From an uncultured Opitutia bacterium (GTDB taxonomy: Bacteria > Verrucomicrobiota > Verrucomicrobiia > Opitutales > Opitutaceae), in assembly GCA_903855985.1 (NCBI GenBank), contig CAIOAO010000074.1:124001-188000 (forward strand): DNA of 64,000 bases, in the 5' to 3' direction. The notes beneath the pieces are model-generated. The model had not been told where the DNA came from. It did not search any database and saw nothing but the letters and a program-made list of their open reading frames with translations. Shown in pieces: positions 26,950-35,203 of this stretch. Position 1 is the stretch's first letter; each line of letters opens with the position of its first letter. The position numbers and the translations under genes were made by a program.

Positions 26950-28493
26950 AAAACCCCGCCGCCGCGGGTGCCTCCCTGCCCGCCCCCGTGCTGGCGGCGG
27001 CGCTGCGGGCCCTGGACCAGGGCGTGTTCATCGCCCGCCGGGGCGGCTCGGCCGCCGGGCTGGAAATCCGGTTTGCGAACGAGGTTTTTGGCACGATCAC
27101 GGGCTATGCAGCCGCCGGGCTGGTGGGCCGCCGGCACGGTTTTCTCCACGGGGAAAAAAGCGACGTCGAAAAAATCATGCGGTGGCAGAAAACCGCGCGG
27201 CCGGGCCAGTCGTTCATTGGCGAGGGTTATCTCCAGCGCGAAAACGGCACGGTGATTTATGCGGCGTGGAATTACAGCGTCATCCCCGCGTCCTCGGGCC
27301 GGTCGGTGCTGGTGGTCGCGAACTACCGGGACATCACCGAAAAACGCCGCCTGCAGGAGGCGCTGGTGCACGCGCAGCGGCTCGACGCGGTCGGCCGGCT
27401 CGCCGGCGGGGTGGCCCACGATTTCAACAACCTGCTCTCCGTCATCAACGGCTACAGCCAGATCCTGGCGGCGGACCTGGGGGACCGGCCGCAGGCGCTG
27501 AAGGGGATCGAGGTCATTCATCGCGCCGGCCAAAAGGCCGCGACCCTGACACGGCAGCTCCTCGCCTTCGGCCGCCGCGAGCCGCTGAAAGCCCGCGTGA
27601 TCGACCTCAACGAGTTTCTCCGCAACAACGCCGAAATCCTCGCGCGGCTGCTCGGTGAAGCGGGCCGGCTGGAGCTGGAACTGGCGCCCGTGCTCGGGCC
27701 GGTGCGCACCAACCCGGCGCAATTCCAGCAGGTGCTGCTCAACCTGATCCTCAACGCCCGCGATGCCCTGCGACAGAACGGCTGCGTGACCATCCGCACC
27801 GCCCGCCGGGATATCCGCTCCGGGCTCAACCGGCGCGCCACGGATGCCCCGCCCGGCCACTACGCCTGCGTGAGCGTCACCGACAACGGCATGGGGATGG
27901 ACGAGGCCACGCAGCAGCAGCTGTTCGAGCCCTTTTTCACCACCAAGCCCGAGGGCGAGGGCACCGGCCTGGGACTCTCGCTGGTTTACGGAGTCGTGCA
28001 GCAGAGCGGCGGATTCATCACGGTGAAGAGCGAAGTCGGGGTGGGTTCCACTTTTGAAATCCTGCTGCCCGAGACCGATGAAGCGGTCTCCGCCCCGGAG
28101 CGGGCCACCCCGATCGAGGCGCTGCCCTCGACCAAGGGACACGAGGCGGTGCTCCTGGTGGAAGAGGACGACGTCGTGCGCAAAATGGTGGCGGGCATCC
28201 TGACGGCGGATGGCTACCGCGTGATTGCGGTGAAGACTGCGGCGGCCGCGCTGCGGGAATCGCGTTCGCGTCCCAAGCCCGTCCAACTGTTGATCGTGGG
28301 GCTGATCGGGGAAGGCCTGAAGCTGGCCCGCGCCTTGCAGTCCGCCGAGCCGGACTTGCGCGTGCTGTGTACGGCGATGCGGGAAAATGCCGCCGCTCCG
28401 TCCTGGCTGAAGGCCAGCCGCCGGGCCTACCTGCCGAAACCCTACGCGCTCAGCGAACTGCTGAAGGCCACCCGGCAGTTGCTGGATGCCTGA
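26946..28493 (+). CDS. PAS-domain hybrid sensor histidine kinase with degenerate receiver
   Basis: A 515-residue signalling kinase without membrane helices, so cytoplasmic. Domains: PAS (residues ~15-132, ANEVFGTITGY and VVANYRDITE), DHp with phospho-acceptor His158 in GGVAHDFNNLLSV, HATPase with the N box NLILNARDAL, G1 DNGMGMD and G2 GEGTGLGLSL, and a C-terminal receiver-like domain. The receiver keeps the acidic pocket (VEEDDVV) and a late Lys (LPKPYAL), but the phospho-acceptor Asp is replaced in LLIVGLIGEG, so it cannot be phosphorylated in the usual way. The GTG start overlaps the pdxH stop. No response regulator gene is adjacent. Confidence 0.9.
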   Translation: MKNPAAAGASLPAPVLAAALRALDQGVFIARRGGSAAGLEIRFANEVFGTITGYAAAGLVGRRHGFLHGEKSDVEKIMRWQKTARPGQSFIGEGYLQRENGTVIYAAWNYSVIPASSGRSVLVVANYRDITEKRRLQEALVHAQRLDAVGRLAGGVAHDFNNLLSVINGYSQILAADLGDRPQALKGIEVIHRAGQKAATLTRQLLAFGRREPLKARVIDLNEFLRNNAEILARLLGEAGRLELELAPVLGPVRTNPAQFQQVLLNLILNARDALRQNGCVTIRTARRDIRSGLNRRATDAPPGHYACVSVTDNGMGMDEATQQQLFEPFFTTKPEGEGTGLGLSLVYGVVQQSGGFITVKSEVGVGSTFEILLPETDEAVSAPERATPIEALPSTKGHEAVLLVEEDDVVRKMVAGILTADGYRVIAVKTAAAALRESRSRPKPVQLLIVGLIGEGLKLARALQSAEPDLRVLCTAMRENAAAPSWLKASRRAYLPKPYALSELLKATRQLLDA

Positions 28494-28511
28494 TTCAGGC
28501 GGCGGGAGGTC

Positions 28512-29216
28512 ATGATGGCGCTGGAAATTCTACCTGTGCGGACCGGTGACGCGGCGGAAAACATGGCGGTGGATTTCCTGCTGCTGCAGCGGTACCCGAA
28601 ACCGGGGGTGCCGCGTTTCCGGCACTACGGCTGGAGGGGCCCGGCGTTTACCTTTGGCTATGCCCAGAAGCTGGCGGCGGTGCGCGCGTTGCTGCCGGAG
28701 GATACCACGCTCGATCTCTGCCGGCGGGCGACGGGAGGAGGGCTGGTGGATCACCGCGACGACTGGACGTATGCGCTGGTGATCCCGCGCGGCCATCCGC
28801 TGGAGGATGTGCGGGCGACGCAGAGCTACCGCGAGGTGCATGAGGCGCTCGCCGCGGCGCTGCGGGTGCAGGGCGTGGCCTGTCTGGCCAAGACGACGGT
28901 GCCGGAAACCGAGGGCATGGGCGTTTGTTTTCAACGCGCGGAAATTTACGATGTGGTGAACGAGCACTCCGGGGAGAAAATCGCCGGTGCCGCCCAGAAG
29001 CGGAACAAGCACGGACTCCTCTTCCAGGGCTCGATCTGGCGGCCGGCGGCGGGGCCGGCGGTGGACTGGGAAAAATTCCACGACGACTTCACGGCGCGGC
29101 TGGCCGCCCTGCTCGGCACCACGGCGGAGCCCGTGCCGTGGCCCGAGTTGAACGAGGACGAGGTCAGCGGACTAACCGAACAGTACTCGTCGCCGGAGTG
29201 GCTGGACTACCGGTAA
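28512..29216 (+). CDS. lipoate-protein ligase A family protein
   Basis: A 234-residue protein of the biotin/lipoyl ligase fold. RHYGWRGPAFTFGYAQ, CRRATGGGLVDHRDDWTYALVIP and the catalytic-lysine segment EKIAGAAQKRNKHGLLFQGSI match the LplA/LipB/BPL group. It would attach lipoate or octanoate to carrier domains, though some relatives act on other acyl groups. GGGAGGT (28504-28510) precedes two adjacent ATGs; spacing favours the second, at 28515. It follows the kinase by 18 bases and may share its transcript. Confidence 0.85.
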   Translation: MMALEILPVRTGDAAENMAVDFLLLQRYPKPGVPRFRHYGWRGPAFTFGYAQKLAAVRALLPEDTTLDLCRRATGGGLVDHRDDWTYALVIPRGHPLEDVRATQSYREVHEALAAALRVQGVACLAKTTVPETEGMGVCFQRAEIYDVVNEHSGEKIAGAAQKRNKHGLLFQGSIWRPAAGPAVDWEKFHDDFTARLAALLGTTAEPVPWPELNEDEVSGLTEQYSSPEWLDYR

Positions 29217-29258
29217 TCGTGATGCGGGTGGAATAACTTCCGCGCCCCGCCAAACCGC

Positions 29259-31451
29259 TTACTTTTTCGGTTCGGCGGCCGGGGCGACCACGGCGGGCTT
29301 TTCCACCGGAGCGGGCGCGGGAAACGGCCAGGTGTGGAGCACCTTGGCGGTGATCAGGGCCGCGAGGACGATGATCACCAGCAGCAGACCCAACCGCCGC
29401 CGGTTGGCTGCAGCCTTGTCGGCGTAGGGATCCACGAGTGAGCGGCGGGCGCCGGGCGGCAGCACGGCCACCTCGGTCATGGCGGTACCAAAGGGAATGT
29501 TGATCCGGACGCGGCCGTTGATGGCCCAGCCGTTGGCCTCGAGCAGCGGCCCGATGGTGCGCTGGCGGAGCTTGAGCGCGGCGATGATGACGGCGGGCAG
29601 TGAGATCACCAGCATGAGCACCACGACCACCACCGGCAGCTGCCAGGGTTCCATGCGGGCGAGGCCGGTGGCGACGGTGGCGAGGGCGCCGCCAATGGCA
29701 CCGACGGCGACGCCGAGGGCGGCGACCGTGCCGATGTCGATTTTCTTCGGCGCGGGAGGGGCAGCCGGTCCCGGGGGCGTGCCGGCGGCCTGGGCGGCGG
29801 CGGCCAGCTGCACATTGGCCGCGGCATCCGCGGCGGCCGCGCGCTTGGCGACCTGTTCCTCGACCATGCGGACGAACTTCTTGTACGGCGACCAGAACGC
29901 CTGGCGGAGGCTGATGGGGTTATCCACGATCTTAGTGATGGTGGCATCCCAGTCGCGCCCCGCGCGGTCGTAGAACACGCCGTTGCGCCCGACAAAGAGA
30001 TAGTCGCTGTCGCCCTGCGTGAAGCAGGCGGCGAGTTTCATCGTTTCACCCCCCGACCGGCGGCAGTCGACGTACGTGATGTAAACCTTGCTCGTGGCGG
30101 CGAGGACGGAGTGGGCCGCGGGGTCGTCCACGCGGATACAGAGTTTGCAGGAACGGTTGTCGAGGTAGAGCGTGCCGGCCTGGAAGACGGCGAGACGTTC
30201 CCCGGAGTAGAAATCCGCGAAGTTGATGAAATTGTGGAGCAGCGGGCGCAGGTCGCGGTGGTAGCGGACGAGGCGGTCCACGGCGGAGATGGCGTTGAAT
30301 TCGGGCTCGAGGGCCTTGTCCTGGGCGAGCAGGCCGGTGAGGACGGCGCGGCCCTTGCCGGCGAGGAGGGCCTTGGCGCGGTCGAGGCCGAGTTTTTCCA
30401 CGACGGACCCGGCCTTGCCGCCGAGCCAGGTTTCGTAGGCGGCGAACTTGGCGTTGAGCTCGGTCCATTCCGCCTCGGTGAGGGTGTTTTTCGCGGCGCC
30501 GTACACCGGGGTGATCGCGGTGGTGTGCAGCGTGGCGAGCGCGCCGGCCCAGGCGGGATTGACCGAGTCCAGCAGCGGGAGCGCCCGGTGAGCCTCGATG
30601 CGCGCGAGGGGAAAACCGGCGACCTCCTCGGCGGTGATCTTCAGGTCCTTGGCCGCGATGGCGAGGTACTCGGTTTCCTGGCGGTTGAGTGCGGCGATGG
30701 CGCGGCTGTCGAACGCGGCGAGCCGGCAGCGGGCGAAATAGTCATCCACCTTGGCGCGGACGGCGCGGATGGCGGAGCAGGCGGCGTCGGTGCCGGTGCC
30801 GAGCACGGCGATATCCTTGGTCGCACTTTTTTCCAGCCAGGCGACATAGGCGGCGAGCGCGGTGAAAAACGTCTCGGTCATTTCCGCGGTGATACCGATG
30901 GCGCCCGTGCGATCGGCGACGCCGCCAAGGCAGGCGATGATATCCGCGATCAGGGCCTGGGCCTCCACATCGGTGGTGGCATCGGGCGGAATCACGCCGT
31001 CACCGTTGAGCGGGCTGGCCGCGAAAAGCTTCGAGGTGTCGGCGGTGGCGGAAACAAAGATGGAGCCGGCACCGGCCTTGCCGAGGCTGGCGAGGATCTG
31101 CTTCGCGCAGGCGAGGATGGTCTTGCCGTCGAGGGTGGTGTCGTCGATCGCCTCGAGCGGAAGCGAGTCAGCGCCTTGCAGCAGCACGGCCGGGTTTTTC
31201 AGTCGGGCGGCAGCCCAGTTCACCGCGGCAATCAGCTCCGGGACGCGGATGCGGCCGTCGCCGTCGGCATCGATCAGCGCGAGGGTTTTCTCGTCGAGCT
31301 CGAGACCCTTGACCGGGCAGGACAGCGCCACCCACAGCTTCTGGTCCAGCCGGTCCAGCGCGAGGAGGTCCTCGGCCGTGGTGAGCGCGACCTGGTCGAG
31401 GCCGCCGGAGCGGAAAAAGTTCCAGGAATGGGAGGAGGGTGAATTAAGCAT
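29259..31451 (-). CDS. large EF-hand membrane protein, unknown function
   Basis: A 730-residue protein that I cannot assign. It has no signal peptide. Near residue 61 is a full EF-hand loop, DADGDGRIRVPE, and near 148 a partial one (NGDGVIPPD). Residues ~150-550 look soluble and mostly helical. After an Ala/Pro linker (~560-590) come a Gly/Ala-rich hydrophobic stretch, VVVVVLMLVISLPAVIIAAL, then a charged segment, and a final helix LGLLLVIIVLAALITAKVL. The C-terminus is Pro/Ala-rich. It may be a calcium-responsive membrane protein with its bulk in the cytoplasm. It converges on the lipoate-ligase-like gene. Confidence 0.75.
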   Translation of the reverse strand: MLNSPSSHSWNFFRSGGLDQVALTTAEDLLALDRLDQKLWVALSCPVKGLELDEKTLALIDADGDGRIRVPELIAAVNWAAARLKNPAVLLQGADSLPLEAIDDTTLDGKTILACAKQILASLGKAGAGSIFVSATADTSKLFAASPLNGDGVIPPDATTDVEAQALIADIIACLGGVADRTGAIGITAEMTETFFTALAAYVAWLEKSATKDIAVLGTGTDAACSAIRAVRAKVDDYFARCRLAAFDSRAIAALNRQETEYLAIAAKDLKITAEEVAGFPLARIEAHRALPLLDSVNPAWAGALATLHTTAITPVYGAAKNTLTEAEWTELNAKFAAYETWLGGKAGSVVEKLGLDRAKALLAGKGRAVLTGLLAQDKALEPEFNAISAVDRLVRYHRDLRPLLHNFINFADFYSGERLAVFQAGTLYLDNRSCKLCIRVDDPAAHSVLAATSKVYITYVDCRRSGGETMKLAACFTQGDSDYLFVGRNGVFYDRAGRDWDATITKIVDNPISLRQAFWSPYKKFVRMVEEQVAKRAAAADAAANVQLAAAAQAAGTPPGPAAPPAPKKIDIGTVAALGVAVGAIGGALATVATGLARMEPWQLPVVVVVLMLVISLPAVIIAALKLRQRTIGPLLEANGWAINGRVRINIPFGTAMTEVAVLPPGARRSLVDPYADKAAANRRRLGLLLVIIVLAALITAKVLHTWPFPAPAPVEKPAVVAPAAEPKK

Positions 31452-31509
31452 GGCGACGGCGTCAGGTTGGAATAACGGCGAATTTTGACAATCCGCGAAA
31501 CAGGGGGAT

Positions 31510-32784
31510 TTAGGGCCGCCGGAGGGTGATCACGCACTCCAGGTGCCGGGTCTGGGGGAACAGGTCGAACGGCTGCACGGCGGAAAGGACATACCCGGCG
31601 GCAAGGAAGTCCTTCAGGTCGCGCATCTGCGTGGCCGGATCGCAGGAGACATACACCACCGCGCGCGGACCGAAGGCGAAGAGCTGGGCGAGGAAGGCGG
31701 CGTCGCAGCCTTTGCGCGGCGGATCAATGATCACCGCGGTGTCGGCGGCGGGAAACGTGAGACCGGCGAAGATCGCGGCGGCGTCACCGGCCTGGAACGT
31801 GGTGTTGGTGATGCCGTTGGCCGCGGCGTTTTGCCGGGCGAAGGTGATGCTGCTCTCGCTGATCTCGATGCCAGCCACGCGCTCGAAGGCCGGGGCGGCG
31901 GTCAAGGCGAAGAGTCCGCTGCCGCAGTAGGCGTCGACGAGGAAACGAGCCCCGCTGGCCGCGGCCTGGGCGCGGACGTAGCCGGTGAAGGCCGGGAGGA
32001 TGAACGGGTTGTTCTGGAAGAAATCGCGGGCGAGGAAGCGGAGTTTCAGGTCGCCGACGGTTTCGGTGACGATGGCATCGTAGTCGGTCGTTACCTCGCC
32101 GCTGGCCTCGCGGAGCAGCAGCGTACCGCCGCGGGTGTAGGTCGCCTGGCGGGCGTGGGCCTCGGCGCGCACGGTGGTGAGCCGCGTGTTGATGGCGGGG
32201 GTGGCGATGGGGCACTGCGGCACGTCGAGGATGTCGAAGCGCGTGCCCTGCCGCAGGAAGCCGATGGGAATCGGCCGCTCGTCGCGCGGCGGATTGAAGT
32301 GCGGCGTGATCTTGGACCGGTAGCCCAGCTCCTGGGGCGATGCGATGACGGGGGCGACGGCGAACTCGACGCCGGCCATGTGCTGCAGGAGTTCGGCGAC
32401 CTGGCGCTGTTTCCAGGCGAGCTGTTCGGGATAGGCGAAGTGCTGGTACTGGCAGCCGCCGCAGCGGCCGAAGAGCGGGCAGGAGGCGGCCACGCGGTGC
32501 GGTGAGGGCGTCAGGACCGCGACCAGGTCGGCCTCGGAGAAATTCTTGTGGTTGCGGAACACCCGCACCCGGACGCGCTCGCCGGGCAGGGCGAACGGCA
32601 CCATCACGACCCACCCGGTGGAATTTTCGATTTTCGATTCCCGATTTTCGATCTCCGGCAACCGGACCCGGCCCAGGCCGGAGCCCAGGTTGGTGAGCGT
32701 GGCGATCTCCAGCTCGAGTTCGGCATGGTACGGGAAAGGGAGGTCGTTGAATTTCTTTTTCACCACGAAAGACACGAAATACAC
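31510..32784 (-). CDS. class I SAM-dependent RNA (uracil-C5) methyltransferase, RlmD/RumA-like
   Basis: TrmA/RlmC/RlmD family enzyme making m5U in rRNA or tRNA. Order: TRAM domain (LELEIATLTNLGSGLGRV ... VVMVPFALPGERVRVRV), iron-sulfur cysteines CPLFGRCGGC plus Cys in VPQCPIA, then the methyltransferase core DAYCGSGLF, IIDPPRKGCD and the nucleophile motif VYVSCDPATQMRDL. Inside the TRAM loop an IENRESKIENS stretch (residues ~45-55) is encoded by heptamer repeats. No ATG exists at the 5' end; the only early starts are GTGs at 32784, 32775, 32766 and 32763, all within a hairpin arm. Whether the target is U747 or U1939 is not determined. Confidence 0.88.
   Translation of the reverse strand: MYFVSFVVKKKFNDLPFPYHAELELEIATLTNLGSGLGRVRLPEIENRESKIENSTGWVVMVPFALPGERVRVRVFRNHKNFSEADLVAVLTPSPHRVAASCPLFGRCGGCQYQHFAYPEQLAWKQRQVAELLQHMAGVEFAVAPVIASPQELGYRSKITPHFNPPRDERPIPIGFLRQGTRFDILDVPQCPIATPAINTRLTTVRAEAHARQATYTRGGTLLLREASGEVTTDYDAIVTETVGDLKLRFLARDFFQNNPFILPAFTGYVRAQAAASGARFLVDAYCGSGLFALTAAPAFERVAGIEISESSITFARQNAAANGITNTTFQAGDAAAIFAGLTFPAADTAVIIDPPRKGCDAAFLAQLFAFGPRAVVYVSCDPATQMRDLKDFLAAGYVLSAVQPFDLFPQTRHLECVITLRRP
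32621..32656. repeat. period-7 repeat inside the RlmD-like gene
   Basis: Degenerate tandem 7-mers based on GATTTTC (GATTTTC, GATTCCC, GATTTTC, GATCTCC in sequence order) lie in frame in the methyltransferase gene. Read on the minus strand they give a peptide with a 7-residue period, IENRESK-IENS. A related tract occurs in oleC at 36345-36375. Confidence 0.75.
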
Positions 32785-32839
32785 GAATGGCCCGGAAACG
32801 AAGATGTTTTATTTCGTGTGTTTGGTGTATTTCGTGGTG
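32761..32839. repeat. period-9 hairpin between divergent RNA methyltransferase genes
   Basis: Left arm 32761-32787 and right arm 32813-32839 are 27-base inverted complements with three mismatches. Each arm is three tandem degenerate 9-mers of the CACGAAAGA type. The left arm contains all the candidate start codons of the minus-strand methyltransferase; the right arm ends 10 bases before the GTG start of the plus-strand one. Confidence 0.85.
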
Positions 32840-32849
32840 ACCTCATCCC

Positions 32850-33653
32850 GTGACCCCCGAGAAAATCACCAGTCTCCAGAATCCGCGCGTGAAGCAGCTC
32901 GTGAAACTGCGTGACCGGCGTCCGCGGGACGAGGCGGGGGTCTTCCTCGTCGAGGGCTACCGGGAAATCCGGCGGGCGCTCGAGAAGTCGGTCCGGCTGA
33001 CCGAGCTGTATTTTTCCCCGGAGTGGTTTTTGGGCGAGAATGAGCCCGCGCTGATCGAGCAGGCCCGGGCGGCGGGGGCGCAGGTTTTTGAGCTGACCAA
33101 GGACACCTTTGCGAAGGTCGCCTACCGCGAGCGGCCGGACGGGCTGCTGGCCGTTGCACCCCAATGGCGGCGGAGCCTGGAGGAGCTGACGCTGCCGGCC
33201 GCGCCGTTCCTGCTCGTGGTGGAGGCGATCGAGAAACCGGGCAACCTGGGCACCATCCTGCGCAGCGCGGATGCCGCGGGGTGCGACGCAGTCATCGTCT
33301 GCGACCCGGTGACGGATATTTTCAATCCCAACGTGGTGCGGGCCTCCACCGGTGTACTGTTCTCCGTGCCGCTCGTCGTTGCCGAAAGCACGGCGGTGCA
33401 CGCGTGGCTCAAGGAAAAGAAGGTCCGCACCATCGCCACGACCCCGGCGGCTCAGACCCTCTACACCGCGGCGGACCTGCGCGGACCACTGGCCGTCGTA
33501 ATGGGCAGCGAGCAGTACGGGTTGAGTGAATTCTGGCTGAAAAACGCCGACCTGCCGGTGCGGATCCCGATGGCGGGGCAGGCGGATTCGCTGAACGTCG
33601 CGATGGCGACTATCATCACGCTGTTCGAAGCGGTGCGGCAGAGAAGCGTTTAG
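32850..33653 (+). CDS. SpoU/TrmH-family RNA 2'-O-methyltransferase
   Basis: A 267-residue knotted SPOUT methyltransferase. The N-terminal L30e-like RNA-binding domain has ITSLQNPRVKQLVKLRDRR and FLVEGYREIRRAL. The C-terminal SPOUT part shows EAIEKPGNLGTILRSADAAG (motif 1, with Asn and Arg), VMGSEQYGLSEFWL (motif 2) and IPMAGQADSLNVAMATII (motif 3). This matches the TrmH/RlmB/TsnR group for ribose methylation of rRNA or tRNA; the exact site is unknown. The start is GTG at 32850, 10 bases after a hairpin arm. Confidence 0.92.
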   Translation: MTPEKITSLQNPRVKQLVKLRDRRPRDEAGVFLVEGYREIRRALEKSVRLTELYFSPEWFLGENEPALIEQARAAGAQVFELTKDTFAKVAYRERPDGLLAVAPQWRRSLEELTLPAAPFLLVVEAIEKPGNLGTILRSADAAGCDAVIVCDPVTDIFNPNVVRASTGVLFSVPLVVAESTAVHAWLKEKKVRTIATTPAAQTLYTAADLRGPLAVVMGSEQYGLSEFWLKNADLPVRIPMAGQADSLNVAMATIITLFEAVRQRSV

Positions 33654-33662
33654 CCCCCGGCT

Positions 33663-34199
33663 TTAGGTGGTGAGCGGCTGCGCCCGGGTCTTGGTCAGGC
33701 GGGCGACGAGAATGCGGTAGGGCGGCAAGAGCAGCAGCGCCATGGCAAGTTTCACGCCGAGGTCGCCGGCGGCGAGGTTCCACCACGCGAACTTGCTGCC
33801 CGCGAAGGCGAGGCTGAAGAAGATGGCGGTGTCGACGATCGACGCGGCGACCGAGCCGAACAGCGGCGCCTTCCACCAGCTCTGCTGGCGCAGCCGGTTG
33901 AACAGGGCGACATCGAGCAACTGCGAGACGATGAAGGCCGAACCCGACGCCACGGCGATGCGCACGGGCGCGAGCAGTGCCGAGCAGATGAGCCCGGTGA
34001 CAAAGCCGCACCAGGCCACGCGCCGGGCGAGTTGGGGGCCGGCGACGCGGTTACAGACGTCCGTGACGAGGTAGGCCACCGGGTAGGAAAATGCGCCCCA
34101 GGTCAGCCAGGCGTTGAGCGGAAACTGCACCAGCAGATTGGAAGCCAGTACAATGGCCGCCATCGCGAGCGCAGGGAGGATGATCTGGCGGACGTTCAT
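33663..34199 (-). CDS. yhhQ: queuosine precursor transporter, VUT/YhhQ family
   Basis: A 178-residue inner-membrane protein that imports the 7-deazaguanine precursors preQ0 and preQ1 in characterised members. Segments typical of the VUT family are FSYPVAYLVTDVCNRVAGP near residue 38, ASGSAFIVSQLLDVALFNRLR near 85, and LFGSVAASIVDTAIFFSLAFAG near 113. Six helices are expected. Its ATG overlaps the oleD stop. The queC and queE genes lie 5 kb away, which supports a queuosine role. Confidence 0.88.
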   Translation of the reverse strand: MNVRQIILPALAMAAIVLASNLLVQFPLNAWLTWGAFSYPVAYLVTDVCNRVAGPQLARRVAWCGFVTGLICSALLAPVRIAVASGSAFIVSQLLDVALFNRLRQQSWWKAPLFGSVAASIVDTAIFFSLAFAGSKFAWWNLAAGDLGVKLAMALLLLPPYRILVARLTKTRAQPLTT

Positions 34200-35203
34200 G
34201 AAGTACGGCGGCCCGGACTTTGATACGACGCGACCAGCTCGGCGGTGCCGGCAGCCATGCTGATGCGGGGAGCGTAGCCGAGGTCCTGGCGCGCAGCGGA
34301 GATATCGAACCAGTGGTCCTTCGCCAATTCGGTGGCGATGAAACGCGTCATGGGCGGCTCACCCTTCAAGGGGAGAAATTTCCATGCCTGCTCGCACACC
34401 GTGCCGAGGTTGGAGGCGGAGCGCAGGCTGATGCTTTTGGTGACCGACGGCTGGCCGAGGCCGCGCAGCAGCCGGTTGATCCAATCCCAGAGCAGCACCG
34501 GTTCGCCGTTGGTGATAAAGAAAGGGCGGCCGGCGGCGGGGGACAGCTCCTGCGCGAGGGATTGGTCGGCGAGAAGGTGGGCGTCGACGGCGTTTTCGAC
34601 GTGAACCAGATCCACGCGGTTTTGGCCGGAGCCGACGATGCGCAGCCGCCCGGCGCGGGCGCGGGCGAGTACCCGCGGAACGAGATGCGGATCGCCCACC
34701 CCAAAAATCAAGTGCGGCCGCAGGGCGATGGTGCGGAGCGCAGCGGAATTGGCCGTGAGCACCTCATGCTCGGCGAGGGCCTTGGTGAGCGGGTACGGCG
34801 AAGGGCAGACCGTGGTGAGCGGGAGCGACTCGTTGGCGTTGGCGAGGGGCTGGCCGTTGTACACGACGCTGGGGGTGCTCGTATAGATCAGCCGCTGGAC
34901 GCCGTGCGCGCGGCAGCCCTCGAGCAAGGCGCGGGTGCCAAGGACGTTGGTGCGGAAGAAATCGTCGTAGCGGCCCCACACGCCGACTTTTGCGGCGGTG
35001 TGGAATACAGTTTCGATTCCGGCGCACGCGGCGCTCACCGCGGCGGCATCGTCGAGGGAGGCACGGATGAAACGCACGCCCTGGGCCTCGAGATCAGGCG
35101 CCGGCGTGCGCCCTAGAACCGTGACGGAGTCGCCGGCGGCGAGGAGGCGGGCGACGAGGCGCCGTCCGAGAAAACCGGTACCGCCGGTGACGAGGGTGTT
35201 CAT
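34196..35203 (-). CDS. oleD: OleD-like 2-alkyl-3-oxoalkanoate reductase (3-beta-HSD/SDR family)
   Basis: A 335-residue NAD(P)H-dependent extended SDR. NTLVTGGTGFLGRRLVARL is the Rossmann loop, followed by VFHTAAKVGVWG, a conserved-looking STPSVVYNG, and the catalytic pair in SPYPLTKALAE (Tyr-x-x-x-Lys). GDPHLVPRVLARARAGRLRIVGSGQN and DLVHVENAVDAHL are typical of the 3-beta-HSD branch that includes OleD. The ATG at 35203 overlaps the oleC stop (ATGA). The pairing with an OleC-like ligase is the main reason for the specific name; a general NAD-dependent epimerase is the fallback. Confidence 0.78.
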   Translation of the reverse strand: MNTLVTGGTGFLGRRLVARLLAAGDSVTVLGRTPAPDLEAQGVRFIRASLDDAAAVSAACAGIETVFHTAAKVGVWGRYDDFFRTNVLGTRALLEGCRAHGVQRLIYTSTPSVVYNGQPLANANESLPLTTVCPSPYPLTKALAEHEVLTANSAALRTIALRPHLIFGVGDPHLVPRVLARARAGRLRIVGSGQNRVDLVHVENAVDAHLLADQSLAQELSPAAGRPFFITNGEPVLLWDWINRLLRGLGQPSVTKSISLRSASNLGTVCEQAWKFLPLKGEPPMTRFIATELAKDHWFDISAARQDLGYAPRISMAAGTAELVASYQSPGRRTS

